DNA of 64,000 bases. Source: Mesorhizobium sp. LSJC280B00 (GTDB lineage Bacteria > Pseudomonadota > Alphaproteobacteria > Rhizobiales > Rhizobiaceae). A model generated the notes under the pieces. The model did not search any database. It worked only from the letters and a program-made list of their open reading frames with translations, and was not told where the DNA came from. Below, piece by piece: positions 29,889-38,064 of this stretch. Position numbers and translations under genes: made by a program. Every line of letters begins with the position of its first letter. Within the stretch, counting starts at the first letter, position 1. Location: the NCBI RefSeq assembly GCF_000502835.1, contig NZ_AYVL01000014.1, positions 112,672-176,671 on the forward strand, read 5' to 3'.

Positions 29889-30146
29889 ATGGAACATGGC
29901 GTCAACGACATCGACGCGCTGGTCAGGGAAGAAAAGCGCCTGACCGCCGTGGAAAGCCACAGCGAAGCCTGGGCAGAAGGATTGTCGGCCGGGATCGAGC
30001 CGGAAATCATCGCCGAGGCAGCCCTCGAAACGGCATTCGGCGAAATGCTGCGCACCAATGGCGAGACCTCGGCGCTTGCCCTGCTCGATCGCATGCGTGA
30101 AAAGGTGATTGCCGGGGCCTTCGAGCCCGAAAGACTGCGGCACTGA
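29889..30146 (+). CDS. Small acidic helical protein, hypothetical
   Basis: An 85-residue acidic protein that appears almost all helical (VREEKRLTAVESHSEAWAEG, then GEMLRTNGETSALALLDRM). No family is recognised. The ATG at 29889 has GGGTGG about 10 bases upstream. A GTG at 29877 in the same frame is possible. It stands alone, in the same direction as the next gene. Confidence 0.65.
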   Translation: MEHGVNDIDALVREEKRLTAVESHSEAWAEGLSAGIEPEIIAEAALETAFGEMLRTNGETSALALLDRMREKVIAGAFEPERLRH

Positions 30147-30228
30147 CCCCGGTTCTTTGACGACGGCGCGCCGCCCGGACATCATATCCGGGCACATGGA
30201 CGGGCCTGGAACCAGGGAGTAGCAGGCG

Positions 30229-31032
30229 GTGAATTTTTCGATATCAGGCAAGCCGCACGGCCTGGTCCTCAGCATTTGGCTCACCGCTTCCTGCGCCATG
30301 ATTCCTTCTGCACTGTTTCTTGCGAGCAGTCCCGCTCACGCCCTCAGCGAGATCAAGCGCGAAGACCTGCCCTCGCCGGTCACGCCGCCGCCCGACGGCG
30401 ACGTGTCGCCGCGTGGAAGTACCGTGCCGATGCCCGGCCCGCTCGGCACGACGCCACCTGCAGCCAGCCAGCCGACTCCGTCCGACGAGCCGGAACAAAC
30501 CGAACCGATAGGGCCGGCCAATGATGGCGGCGTGGCCAATCCGCATGTCGATCCCGACGCGCCTGTGCCCGAAGTCGTCTACGACCTCGCCAAGTTGCCG
30601 GAACCGGTCAGGCGCATGCACGATCTGATCGTCGAGGCGTGCAAAAGCGGCGACATCGAAAAGCTTCGGCCGCTGATCGGCACGGGAGACATGATGACCC
30701 AATTGTCGCTGGGCGACATGGAGGGCGACCCGATCGCCTTCCTGAAAGGCCTTTCCGGCGACACGGAAGGCCAGGAGATCCTCGCCATCCTGGAAGAGGT
30801 GCTCAATGCCGGTTTTGTCCATGTCGATGCCGGCACGCCGCAGGATCTCTATGTCTGGCCCTATTTCTTCGCCCTGCCGCTGGACAAGCTCGATGCCAGG
30901 CAGCGGGTCGAGCTGTTCAAGATCGTCACCGCCAGCGACTATGACGATATGAAGCAGTTCGGTGCGTACATCTTCTACCGAGTCGGCATCACGCCGACCG
31001 GACAATGGACGTTCTTCGTCGCTGGGGATTGA
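30229..31032 (+). CDS. Conserved periplasmic protein of unknown function
   Basis: A 267-residue protein with a GTG start, a signal peptide ending near PAHALSEI (residues 37-44) and a Pro-rich linker (residues 50-110). The globular C-terminal domain of about 150 residues contains YDLAKLPEPVRRMHDLI and LYVWPYFFALPLDKL. I believe the domain is widespread in rhizobia, but I know no function. The tryptophans and aromatic-rich core suggest a ligand- or peptidoglycan-facing module, which is inference. Confidence 0.7.
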   Translation: MNFSISGKPHGLVLSIWLTASCAMIPSALFLASSPAHALSEIKREDLPSPVTPPPDGDVSPRGSTVPMPGPLGTTPPAASQPTPSDEPEQTEPIGPANDGGVANPHVDPDAPVPEVVYDLAKLPEPVRRMHDLIVEACKSGDIEKLRPLIGTGDMMTQLSLGDMEGDPIAFLKGLSGDTEGQEILAILEEVLNAGFVHVDAGTPQDLYVWPYFFALPLDKLDARQRVELFKIVTASDYDDMKQFGAYIFYRVGITPTGQWTFFVAGD

Positions 31033-31066
31033 GTGATTTAGCCTGGCCCCTATGGAGGCAGGGAGC

Positions 31067-32398
31067 TTAGCCCGCCAACGCCTCGGAAAACTCCACCGCC
31101 CTACCCTGGCCCGGCGCGACGATCTCGCCTTCCCACATCACGCGCCGGCCGCGAACGATGGTGCCGACCGGCCAGCCGGTCACCTGCCTGCCGTCATAAG
31201 GCGTCCAGCCGACCTTGGAGCCTTGCTGGGCGTTGGCGATGGTCTCGCGGCGCTTCAGATCGACGATGGTCAGATCGGCATCGTAGCCGGCGGCAATACG
31301 GCCTTTCCTGGCGATGCCGAAAATACGCTGCGGGCCGTGGCTGGTCAGGTCGACAAAGCGCTGCAACGTCAGCCGGCCGGCGTTGACATGATCCAACATG
31401 ATCGGCACCAAAGTCTGCACCCCGGTCATGCCGGACGGCGACGCCGGATAAGGCTTTGCCTTCTCGGCCAGCGTGTGCGGCGCATGGTCGGAGCCGAGCA
31501 CATCAACGATGCCTTGCGCAACGCCGTACCAGACCCCGTCGCGATGGCGCGTGGCGCGCACCGGCGGGTTCATCTGGATCAGGGTGCCCAACTGCGCATA
31601 ATCATCGGCGCTCAGCGTCAGATGATGCGGCGTCGCCTCGCAGGTCGCGACATCCTTGTGCTGTTCGAGGAAGCCTATCTCCTCGGCGGTCGAGATGTGC
31701 AGCACATGGATCCGGGCGCGGACCTGGCGCGCGATTCGCACAAGGCGCTCGGTGCAGCGCAACGCAGCGATCTCGTCGCGCCACACCGGATGTGAGGACG
31801 GATCGCCCGCGATGCGCTCGCCAAGCCGCTCGCGCAGCCGGAACTCGTCCTCGGAGTGAAAGGCGGCGCGGCGGCGTGTGTTCCTCAGGATCGAGGCAAC
31901 GCCTTCGTCGTCCTCGACCAGCAGGTCGCCGGTGGACGAGCCCATGAAAACTTTTATGCCGGCCGCACCTGGCAGCCGCTCGAGATCGCCAGCGTCTTTT
32001 GCATTGTCGCGGGTCCCGCCGACCCAGAAGGCAAAGTCGCAATGCATGCGGCCGGTGGCACGCCGCACCTTGTCGGCAAGGGTTGCCTCACTGGTGGTCA
32101 GCGGATTGGTGTTCGGCATCTCGAAGACGGCGGTGACGCCGCCGAGCACCGCTGCCCGCGAGCCCGTCTCCAGATCTTCCTTGTGCTCCAGGCCCGGCTC
32201 GCGGAAATGCACCTGGCTGTCGACGACGCCCGGCAGGATGTGCAGCCCACGGCAGTCGATCGTCTCACCGGCCGACGCCTCGCGGAGGTCGCTGATGGCA
32301 GCGATGCGCCCACCATTGATGCCGACGTCGCGAAAACCCTGGCCGTCGTGATTGACCACGGTGCCGCCTGTCAGGATGAGATCGTAGATGGGGGCCAT
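31067..32398 (-). CDS. Dihydroorotase-like amidohydrolase, class I, variant metal motif
   Basis: A 443-residue amidohydrolase whose whole-length layout matches type I dihydroorotase. That enzyme closes carbamoyl aspartate to dihydroorotate in pyrimidine synthesis. The metal motif, normally HxH, reads DSQVHFREPG, with Gln62 in place of the first His and His64 kept. Lys149 (GIKVFMG), His181, His231/His234 and Asp304 (GSDHAPH) are present. Pyrimidine genes are not adjacent (pyrE is 20 kb away). Hydantoinase or allantoinase activity is an alternative. Confidence 0.8.
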   Translation of the reverse strand: MAPIYDLILTGGTVVNHDGQGFRDVGINGGRIAAISDLREASAGETIDCRGLHILPGVVDSQVHFREPGLEHKEDLETGSRAAVLGGVTAVFEMPNTNPLTTSEATLADKVRRATGRMHCDFAFWVGGTRDNAKDAGDLERLPGAAGIKVFMGSSTGDLLVEDDEGVASILRNTRRRAAFHSEDEFRLRERLGERIAGDPSSHPVWRDEIAALRCTERLVRIARQVRARIHVLHISTAEEIGFLEQHKDVATCEATPHHLTLSADDYAQLGTLIQMNPPVRATRHRDGVWYGVAQGIVDVLGSDHAPHTLAEKAKPYPASPSGMTGVQTLVPIMLDHVNAGRLTLQRFVDLTSHGPQRIFGIARKGRIAAGYDADLTIVDLKRRETIANAQQGSKVGWTPYDGRQVTGWPVGTIVRGRRVMWEGEIVAPGQGRAVEFSEALAG

Positions 32399-32481
32399 AC
32401 GGATCCGGTCTCTTGCGGGGGAAGTGCCAGCGGCTTACGTAATGACCAATAGTTTTGCAAGATCAGGCTCGTTTTCCCACC

Positions 32482-33342
32482 ATGCCCTTTGCCTCGCTCA
32501 GAGATCGCGCACTCGTTTCCGTGTCCGGGCCGGATGCCGAGCACTTTTTACAGAACATCCTGACCACCGACCTCGACGTGCTCGGCAGCAGCGAAGCAAA
32601 GCCCGGTGCGCTGCTAACGCCGCAAGGCAAGATCCTTTTCGACTTCCTGATCTCGCGCGCCGGCGAAAATGCTTTCCGACTTGAATGCCGTACCGAGACC
32701 GCCGATGATTTCATGCGACGGCTGACGCTCTACAAATTGCGCGCCAAAGTCGAAATTGCCAAGCTGGATCAGCCGGTTGTGGCCGTCGCATGGGGAAGCG
32801 ATTCAACCATTTCGCAATTTGAATCAGCACCGTTTGCTGATGCGCGGTTTGTCGATACTGCCGTCAAGCGCTTCTATGATGACACCGCAGATGGCGGCGA
32901 CCTTGCCGCATGGCAAGCCTTTCGCATCGCCCATGGCATTGCCGAAAGCGGTGCGGACTACCAACTCGGCGACGCTTTTCCGCATGACGTGCTGCTCGAC
33001 GAGATCGGCGGTGTCGGCTTCAAGAAAGGCTGCTACGTCGGCCAGGAGGTCGTCTCGCGCATGCAGCATCGCGGCACTGCCAGGCGTCGGGTGTTGATTG
33101 TCTCGGCCGAACGCACCCTGCCCACTTCGCGCGCAGAGTTGACCGTGGAGGGGCGACCGGTCGGCACGCTTGGCTCGACCGCGGCCAGGACAGGCCTTGC
33201 CATTGCCCGCATCGACCGGGTCAAGGCAGCGCTCGACGCCGGCCTGCCGGTCCTGGCGGAGGATGTCGCCGTGTCGCTCGCTATCCCGTCCTGGGCGAAA
33301 TTCAGCTTTCCGCAGGAAGCCATCGGCGCGGAGGACGCCTGA
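32482..33342 (+). CDS. ygfZ: Folate-binding protein YgfZ (GcvT-like)
   Basis: A 286-residue tetrahydrofolate-binding protein of the YgfZ/IBA57 family, which helps assemble or repair certain iron-sulfur enzymes. The signature KGCYVGQE is present with Cys184. The ATG at 32482 matches the expected MPFASLRDRALV beginning. A TTG at 32455 is an alternative. It is divergent from the dihydroorotase gene, and its stop overlaps the start of the HD gene. Confidence 0.9.
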   Translation: MPFASLRDRALVSVSGPDAEHFLQNILTTDLDVLGSSEAKPGALLTPQGKILFDFLISRAGENAFRLECRTETADDFMRRLTLYKLRAKVEIAKLDQPVVAVAWGSDSTISQFESAPFADARFVDTAVKRFYDDTADGGDLAAWQAFRIAHGIAESGADYQLGDAFPHDVLLDEIGGVGFKKGCYVGQEVVSRMQHRGTARRRVLIVSAERTLPTSRAELTVEGRPVGTLGSTAARTGLAIARIDRVKAALDAGLPVLAEDVAVSLAIPSWAKFSFPQEAIGAEDA

Positions 33343-33974
33343 TGGCTGCAGATCGCGCCGGGGCGCCGCCGCGCGCCTGGCAGCGCATGCTGTCCGGCCG
33401 ACGGCTCGATCTGCTCGATCCCTCGCCGCTCGACATCGAGATCTCCGATATTGCCCATGGCCTTGCCCGCGTCGCACGCTGGAACGGCCAGACCAGAGGC
33501 GATCACGCCTTTTCGGTCGCCCAGCATTCGCTGCTGGTCGAAACGCTTGTCGGCGAGCTGATGCCGGATGCCGACGCCGACGCGCGGTTGGCGGCGCTGC
33601 TGCACGACGCGCCGGAATATGTCATCGGCGACATGATCTCGCCGTTCAAATCCGTGATGGGCGGCAGCTACAGGGATTGCGAGATCAGGCTGCAGCGCGC
33701 CATCCATCTGCGCTTTTCACTGCCGGCCGAACTCGACGCGGGACTGCGCAAGGAGATCAAGCGAGCGGATCAGATCGCCGCTTATTTCGAAGCAACGCTG
33801 CTTGCGGGTTTTTCGACGGCAGAGGCGACGGAGTTCTTCGGCAGGCCGCGCGGCTTCAATGCCGAGCGCTTCGACGTCACGCCGCGCTCGGTGACTTGGG
33901 CGCAGAATGCCTTTCTCAAACGCTTTGCGGCGATCGAAAAGTCTCGACGCCAGACTGCCGTTCCAGCCGGCTGA
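33342..33974 (+). CDS. HD domain hydrolase (YfbR-like)
   Basis: A 210-residue HD phosphohydrolase with metal residues His62 (AQHSLLV) and His88-Asp89 (LLHDAPE). The closest common type is YfbR-like 5'-deoxynucleotidase, though many rhizobial members are untested. It starts on the last base of the ygfZ stop (TGATG), so the two genes are translationally linked. Confidence 0.85.
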   Translation: MAADRAGAPPRAWQRMLSGRRLDLLDPSPLDIEISDIAHGLARVARWNGQTRGDHAFSVAQHSLLVETLVGELMPDADADARLAALLHDAPEYVIGDMISPFKSVMGGSYRDCEIRLQRAIHLRFSLPAELDAGLRKEIKRADQIAAYFEATLLAGFSTAEATEFFGRPRGFNAERFDVTPRSVTWAQNAFLKRFAAIEKSRRQTAVPAG

Positions 33975-34038
33975 AAACGGTAAATTAACCGGCAGGGACA
34001 ACAGTGCCATGGTTAACCATGGTCCATAGGCTTGCCTC

Positions 34039-36177
34039 ATGCCCGTTGCCGGTATCAAGGCTGGTTCGTCCGTCCGCCGACGGAGGGCCAAAGGCGTTGG
34101 TCAGCCGCAACCTATTGAAGACGAGCTGCGCGAACAGAACGAGCGTTTTTCGGCAGCGGTCGAGAACATGTCGCATGGCCTGTGCATGTTCGATGCCGAT
34201 GAACGGATGATCATCTGCAACAGGAACTACATCAGCATCTTTCGCCTCGACGCCGAAGTGGTGCGGCCCGGCATCCGGTTTTTCGACATCCTCCAGCACA
34301 GCGTGGATATCGGCATCGCCTCGCAAAGCGCTGAGCAACTCTATGCCATCCGCAAGCCCTATATCGACCAGGCAAAACCTTCCACCTATGAGGAAACGCT
34401 TGCAGACGGGCGTATCGTCAACATTTCGCACCGGCCGCTGGCGTCAGGCGGTTGGGTATCGATCTACGAGGACATCACCGAGCAACGGCGCGCCGAGCAG
34501 GAGTTGAAGGAGCAGCACCGCCGTTTCGACGCGGCACTTGCCAACATGTCGCAAGGCCTTTTGATGTACGATGCGGATGGCAAGCTGATCGTCCGCAACG
34601 AACGTTTCCTGGAACTTTATCATGTCAGGCCGGCCGACTTCCCGCTTGGCATGAGTCACCATGATGCGTTCAAGCGGCTGCTGGAACTGGGCATTTATAC
34701 AAAGCTCGACCCCGACAGCGAAATCTCGCAAATCGAAGCCTGCCTGCGGGCGGGGAAAACACACGTAACGCATCGCCATCTCGCTGACGGCAGGACGCTG
34801 CTGGTTGCGCGCCGGCCGATGAGCGGCGGCGGCTGGGTCGCGACGTTCGACGACGTCACCGAGCGCAGGCGTGTGGAAGAGCGCATGACCCATCTTGCGC
34901 ACCACGACACACTGACGAACCTGCCCAATCGCTCGATGCTTCGCGAACGGCTCGACCAAGCCCTGAGTGAGACGAGAGACGGATCGCTGGCGATATTCTC
35001 GCTCGACCTCGATCACTTCAAGGCGGTCAACGACACTTGGGGCCATCCTTCCGGCGACTGGCTGCTGAAATGCGTGGCCGAACGGCTGCAACGGTGCCTG
35101 CGCAATGAAACGGACGTTGTCTCCCGCTTCGGCGGCGACGAATTCGTCATCATCCAGTTCAATCTCAAAAGCCCGGGCGACGCGGAAAAGCTGGCCAAAC
35201 GCATCGTCGAGATCATCGGAAAGCCGTTTCGCGACAAAAGACACGACATGCGTGTCGGCATCAGTCTCGGCATCGCGCTGTTTCCGAATGACGGCAAGGA
35301 CGCCGACACTTTGCTGAAAAATGCCGATATGGCGCTCTATCGGGCAAAGAGCGAAGGGCGCAACCTGTACCGCTTCTTCGAACCAGCCATGGACGCGATG
35401 GTGCGGGCACGCCGGGCGCTCGAAATCGATCTCAGGGCAGCGCTGTCGCGCCGGGAATTCGAGCTGGATTTCCAGCCGATCATGAACATCGCCTCCGGCG
35501 AAATCGTCGGTGCCGAAGCCTTGATGCGCTGGCGTTCGCCGGTGCGCGGCCTGGTACGGCCGGACGACTTCATTCCGGCCGCCGAGGAGACCGGGCTGAT
35601 CGTGCCGCTTGGAGAATGGGCGCTGCGAAAAGCCTGCACGACCGCGGCAGGCTGGGCGGCTTGGCGGATCGCAGTCAATGTCTCCGCTGTGCAGATCAAA
35701 AGCGGTACCTTTGCCCGCAGCGTTATCTCGGCACTGGCGTTCTCGGGCGTGCCGGCCAACCGGCTTGAACTGGAAATCACCGAAACCGTGCTGATGGACG
35801 AGAGCGATCTGGTGCTCAAGACACTCAGGCAGCTACGCGATCTGGGCGTCCGCATCGCGCTGGACGATTTCGGCACCGGCTATTCGTCGCTGGGCTACCT
35901 CAGGCGCTTTCCCGTCGACAAGATCAAGATCGATCGCTCTTTCACCCGTGACATCGACAGTCGCGATACCGCGGCGATCGTGCGCACCATCATCGGGCTT
36001 GGCGCACAGCTGGGCATCACCGTCACCGCCGAAGGTGTCGAGACCGAAGCGCAGCTTGAATTCCTGCAAAAGGAGGGTTGTGTCGAGGCCCAGGGCTATT
36101 TGATCGGGGTGCCGTCAAAGGCGTCGGACATTAATCGGCTGCTGAAGTCGAGCGCGACGATCCGGCAGTCCGGCTAA
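34039..36177 (+). CDS. PAS-PAS-GGDEF-EAL cyclic-di-GMP signalling protein
   Basis: A 712-residue soluble protein. Two PAS_7-type sensor domains occupy residues 25-150 and 155-280, then GGDEF (365-369) and EAL (493-495, EALMRW), with DDFGTGYSSLGYL at 609-621. Both catalytic signatures are intact, so it could make and break cyclic-di-GMP. The inhibitory site expected five residues before GGDEF reads NETD in place of RxxD, so product inhibition is probably lost. No membrane segment is seen. Confidence 0.93.
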   Translation: MPVAGIKAGSSVRRRRAKGVGQPQPIEDELREQNERFSAAVENMSHGLCMFDADERMIICNRNYISIFRLDAEVVRPGIRFFDILQHSVDIGIASQSAEQLYAIRKPYIDQAKPSTYEETLADGRIVNISHRPLASGGWVSIYEDITEQRRAEQELKEQHRRFDAALANMSQGLLMYDADGKLIVRNERFLELYHVRPADFPLGMSHHDAFKRLLELGIYTKLDPDSEISQIEACLRAGKTHVTHRHLADGRTLLVARRPMSGGGWVATFDDVTERRRVEERMTHLAHHDTLTNLPNRSMLRERLDQALSETRDGSLAIFSLDLDHFKAVNDTWGHPSGDWLLKCVAERLQRCLRNETDVVSRFGGDEFVIIQFNLKSPGDAEKLAKRIVEIIGKPFRDKRHDMRVGISLGIALFPNDGKDADTLLKNADMALYRAKSEGRNLYRFFEPAMDAMVRARRALEIDLRAALSRREFELDFQPIMNIASGEIVGAEALMRWRSPVRGLVRPDDFIPAAEETGLIVPLGEWALRKACTTAAGWAAWRIAVNVSAVQIKSGTFARSVISALAFSGVPANRLELEITETVLMDESDLVLKTLRQLRDLGVRIALDDFGTGYSSLGYLRRFPVDKIKIDRSFTRDIDSRDTAAIVRTIIGLGAQLGITVTAEGVETEAQLEFLQKEGCVEAQGYLIGVPSKASDINRLLKSSATIRQSG

Positions 36178-36306
36178 GTGCGACAGTCTCGCGGAAGCGC
36201 GGGCAACCGCCTTAGATCTCCTTGAGATGACGCTCGATCCGCGTGTTAATTCCTTGATAGGAGAAGGCGGCATTCAGGTGTGGCGAACCAGGAGGTTCCC
36301 AACGGG

Positions 36307-36578
36307 TCAGAGATGTCCGCTCAATGCCTCCACCATATCCTTGTTCGTCGCCACGGGAACAATCTCGAATTCGACCAGATCCGCCCATTCGATGACCCAC
36401 CGCTGCAGGAGCGTGACGTCATCGGCCTCCACCAGCAGGAAGCAGCGGCTCATATCCGCTGCGATCCAGCTGTGGTGCACGAGAAGCGCGTCCGGCTTCA
36501 GGCGGCCCTGGTCGCGAAACGGCGGTAGATCTCCTTGCGGTCGCAGCCGCGAAAATCCTCGGTTACGAAGAACAGCAT
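36307..36578 (-). pseudogene. DUF3303 family gene with a single-base frameshift
   Basis: From the ATG at 36578 (GAGGGGAAAAA ribosome site) the frame reads MLFFVTEDFRGCDRKEIYRR and then runs into a stop. Moving one base after YRRF restores DQGRLKPDALLVHHSW and WADLVEFEIVPVATNK to a TGA at 36307, the full DUF3303 pattern. The coding length is 272 bases, one short of a multiple of three. The lost base is probably in the TTT run near 36513. A sequencing error would give the same picture. Confidence 0.7.
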
Positions 36579-36600
36579 CTTTTTCCCCTCAGTTCGGATA

Positions 36601-38064
36601 TTATCGCCCCGGCCGGTCCAGCCGCTCCAGGAACCACTGCGTCAGCCGCACCCAGACCTCGTCTTTTTCGCCGGAGTCTTCCCAGCCGTGGTCGAGGTTG
36701 GGGTTGTCGTTGACCTCGATGACGAAGACGCCGTCCCTGGTTTCCTTGAGGTCGACGCCGTAGAGGCCGTCGCCAATGCAGCGCGCCGCGCTCACCGCCG
36801 TCTCGACGACATGGGCCGGTGCTTCCTTCAGGGTGAAGGTCTTGATGCCGCCCTGGTCGGGCTTGCCGTTGGCCTTATGATTGACGATCTGCCAATGTTT
36901 CTTGGCCATCAGATAATGAACGGCAAACAAGGGCTGGCCGCCGAGGACACCGACACGCCAGTCATATTCCGTCGGAATGAATTTTTGCGCGATCAGGAGG
37001 TCGGAATCCTCCAGCCATTCGGTTGCGAGCGTCTTCAACTCTTCAAAGGTGCCGCATTTCTTGACGCCGCGCGAAAACGAGGAGTCCGGGATCTTCAGCA
37101 CCAGCGGGAAGCCCAGCGTCTGTGCCGCAACGTCCAGGTCCGAGGTGCCGGCAATCATCACCGTCGGCGGCACCGGTACCTTGTTGTAGGTCATCAGCTC
37201 GTTGAGATAGACCTTGTTGGTGCAGCGGATCATCGACAGCGGATCGTCGATGACCGGCATGCCTTCCTGCTGGGCGCGGCGGGCAAAGCGGTAGGTGTGG
37301 TTGGAGATCGAAGTGGTCTCGCGGATGAACAGCGCGTCGTAGTTGGCGAGCTTGGCCAGATCCCGCTTGGTGATCGGCTCGATTTCGACGCCCATCTTTT
37401 CAGCGATCTTGGCCCAGTGGCGCAGCGACGAAATCTCCGACGGCGGCAGTTCCTCATGCGGATCGACCAGCGTTGCGAAAGTGTAGCGCGCCGGCGTGCG
37501 GCCCTTGGTGTCGCGCCACTCGCGATTGGTGTAGGTCTCCAGGCACTGGAGAAAGTGCGTTTCCTCGTCCTCGGTCATCCTGGCCAGGGGATGGAACCCG
37601 ATCTTGCGGATCGAGGCCCATTCGGCGCTGTCCCTGATGTGGAGCTCGAGCGCCGGGGCACGGAACCAGTCGAACAGAAGTTTTGCGAAGCGGTCCCATA
37701 TCCTGGATGGTCCGATGCCGAAGAAGATGCAGACCTTCTGCGGAAAAGCGCCACCCAGGTCCTTGCGGCACTTGTTGAGTGCGAGTTCGAGTTCCGGCAA
37801 CGCGTGCTCATAGAGCTTGCGTTCTGACAGGTCGATCATCGTTTCGACCGTCGGGATGACCTTATGGCCGCGCGAACCGGCAAGCAGCGACGCGTAATAG
37901 CCGCGGCTCTGGTAGCCATAATTGTTCGACAGGTTGATGACCTTCGGCCGCTGACCGCGAAACAGTGCCGGATGGGCAAGGTAGTCGCGATTGGTGATGA
38001 TCTTGTGCGGCGTCGCCACCTGGTCGAGATCGTTCTGCCGGCCGGTAAGGATGACCCAGGTCAT
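36601..38064 (-). CDS. RimK-like ATP-grasp ligase
   Basis: A 487-residue protein. The N-terminal 200 residues are unique (MTWVILTGRQNDL start), followed by an ATP-grasp domain of the RimK alpha-L-glutamate ligase branch from about residue 270. Visible motifs are IPDSSFSRGVKK (ATP-binding loop) and IEVNDNPNLDHG (metal ligands). RimK-type enzymes join amino acids to carboxyl groups of proteins or small molecules. The start overlaps the stop of the GNAT/C39 gene by ATGA, so the two function together. Substrate unknown. Confidence 0.88.
   Translation of the reverse strand: MTWVILTGRQNDLDQVATPHKIITNRDYLAHPALFRGQRPKVINLSNNYGYQSRGYYASLLAGSRGHKVIPTVETMIDLSERKLYEHALPELELALNKCRKDLGGAFPQKVCIFFGIGPSRIWDRFAKLLFDWFRAPALELHIRDSAEWASIRKIGFHPLARMTEDEETHFLQCLETYTNREWRDTKGRTPARYTFATLVDPHEELPPSEISSLRHWAKIAEKMGVEIEPITKRDLAKLANYDALFIRETTSISNHTYRFARRAQQEGMPVIDDPLSMIRCTNKVYLNELMTYNKVPVPPTVMIAGTSDLDVAAQTLGFPLVLKIPDSSFSRGVKKCGTFEELKTLATEWLEDSDLLIAQKFIPTEYDWRVGVLGGQPLFAVHYLMAKKHWQIVNHKANGKPDQGGIKTFTLKEAPAHVVETAVSAARCIGDGLYGVDLKETRDGVFVIEVNDNPNLDHGWEDSGEKDEVWVRLTQWFLERLDRPGR

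Noticed and set aside
30229-31032. Possible lipoprotein call for the secreted protein
   Set aside because: No lipobox cysteine follows the signal peptide. The Cys at residue 22 lies within the hydrophobic core.
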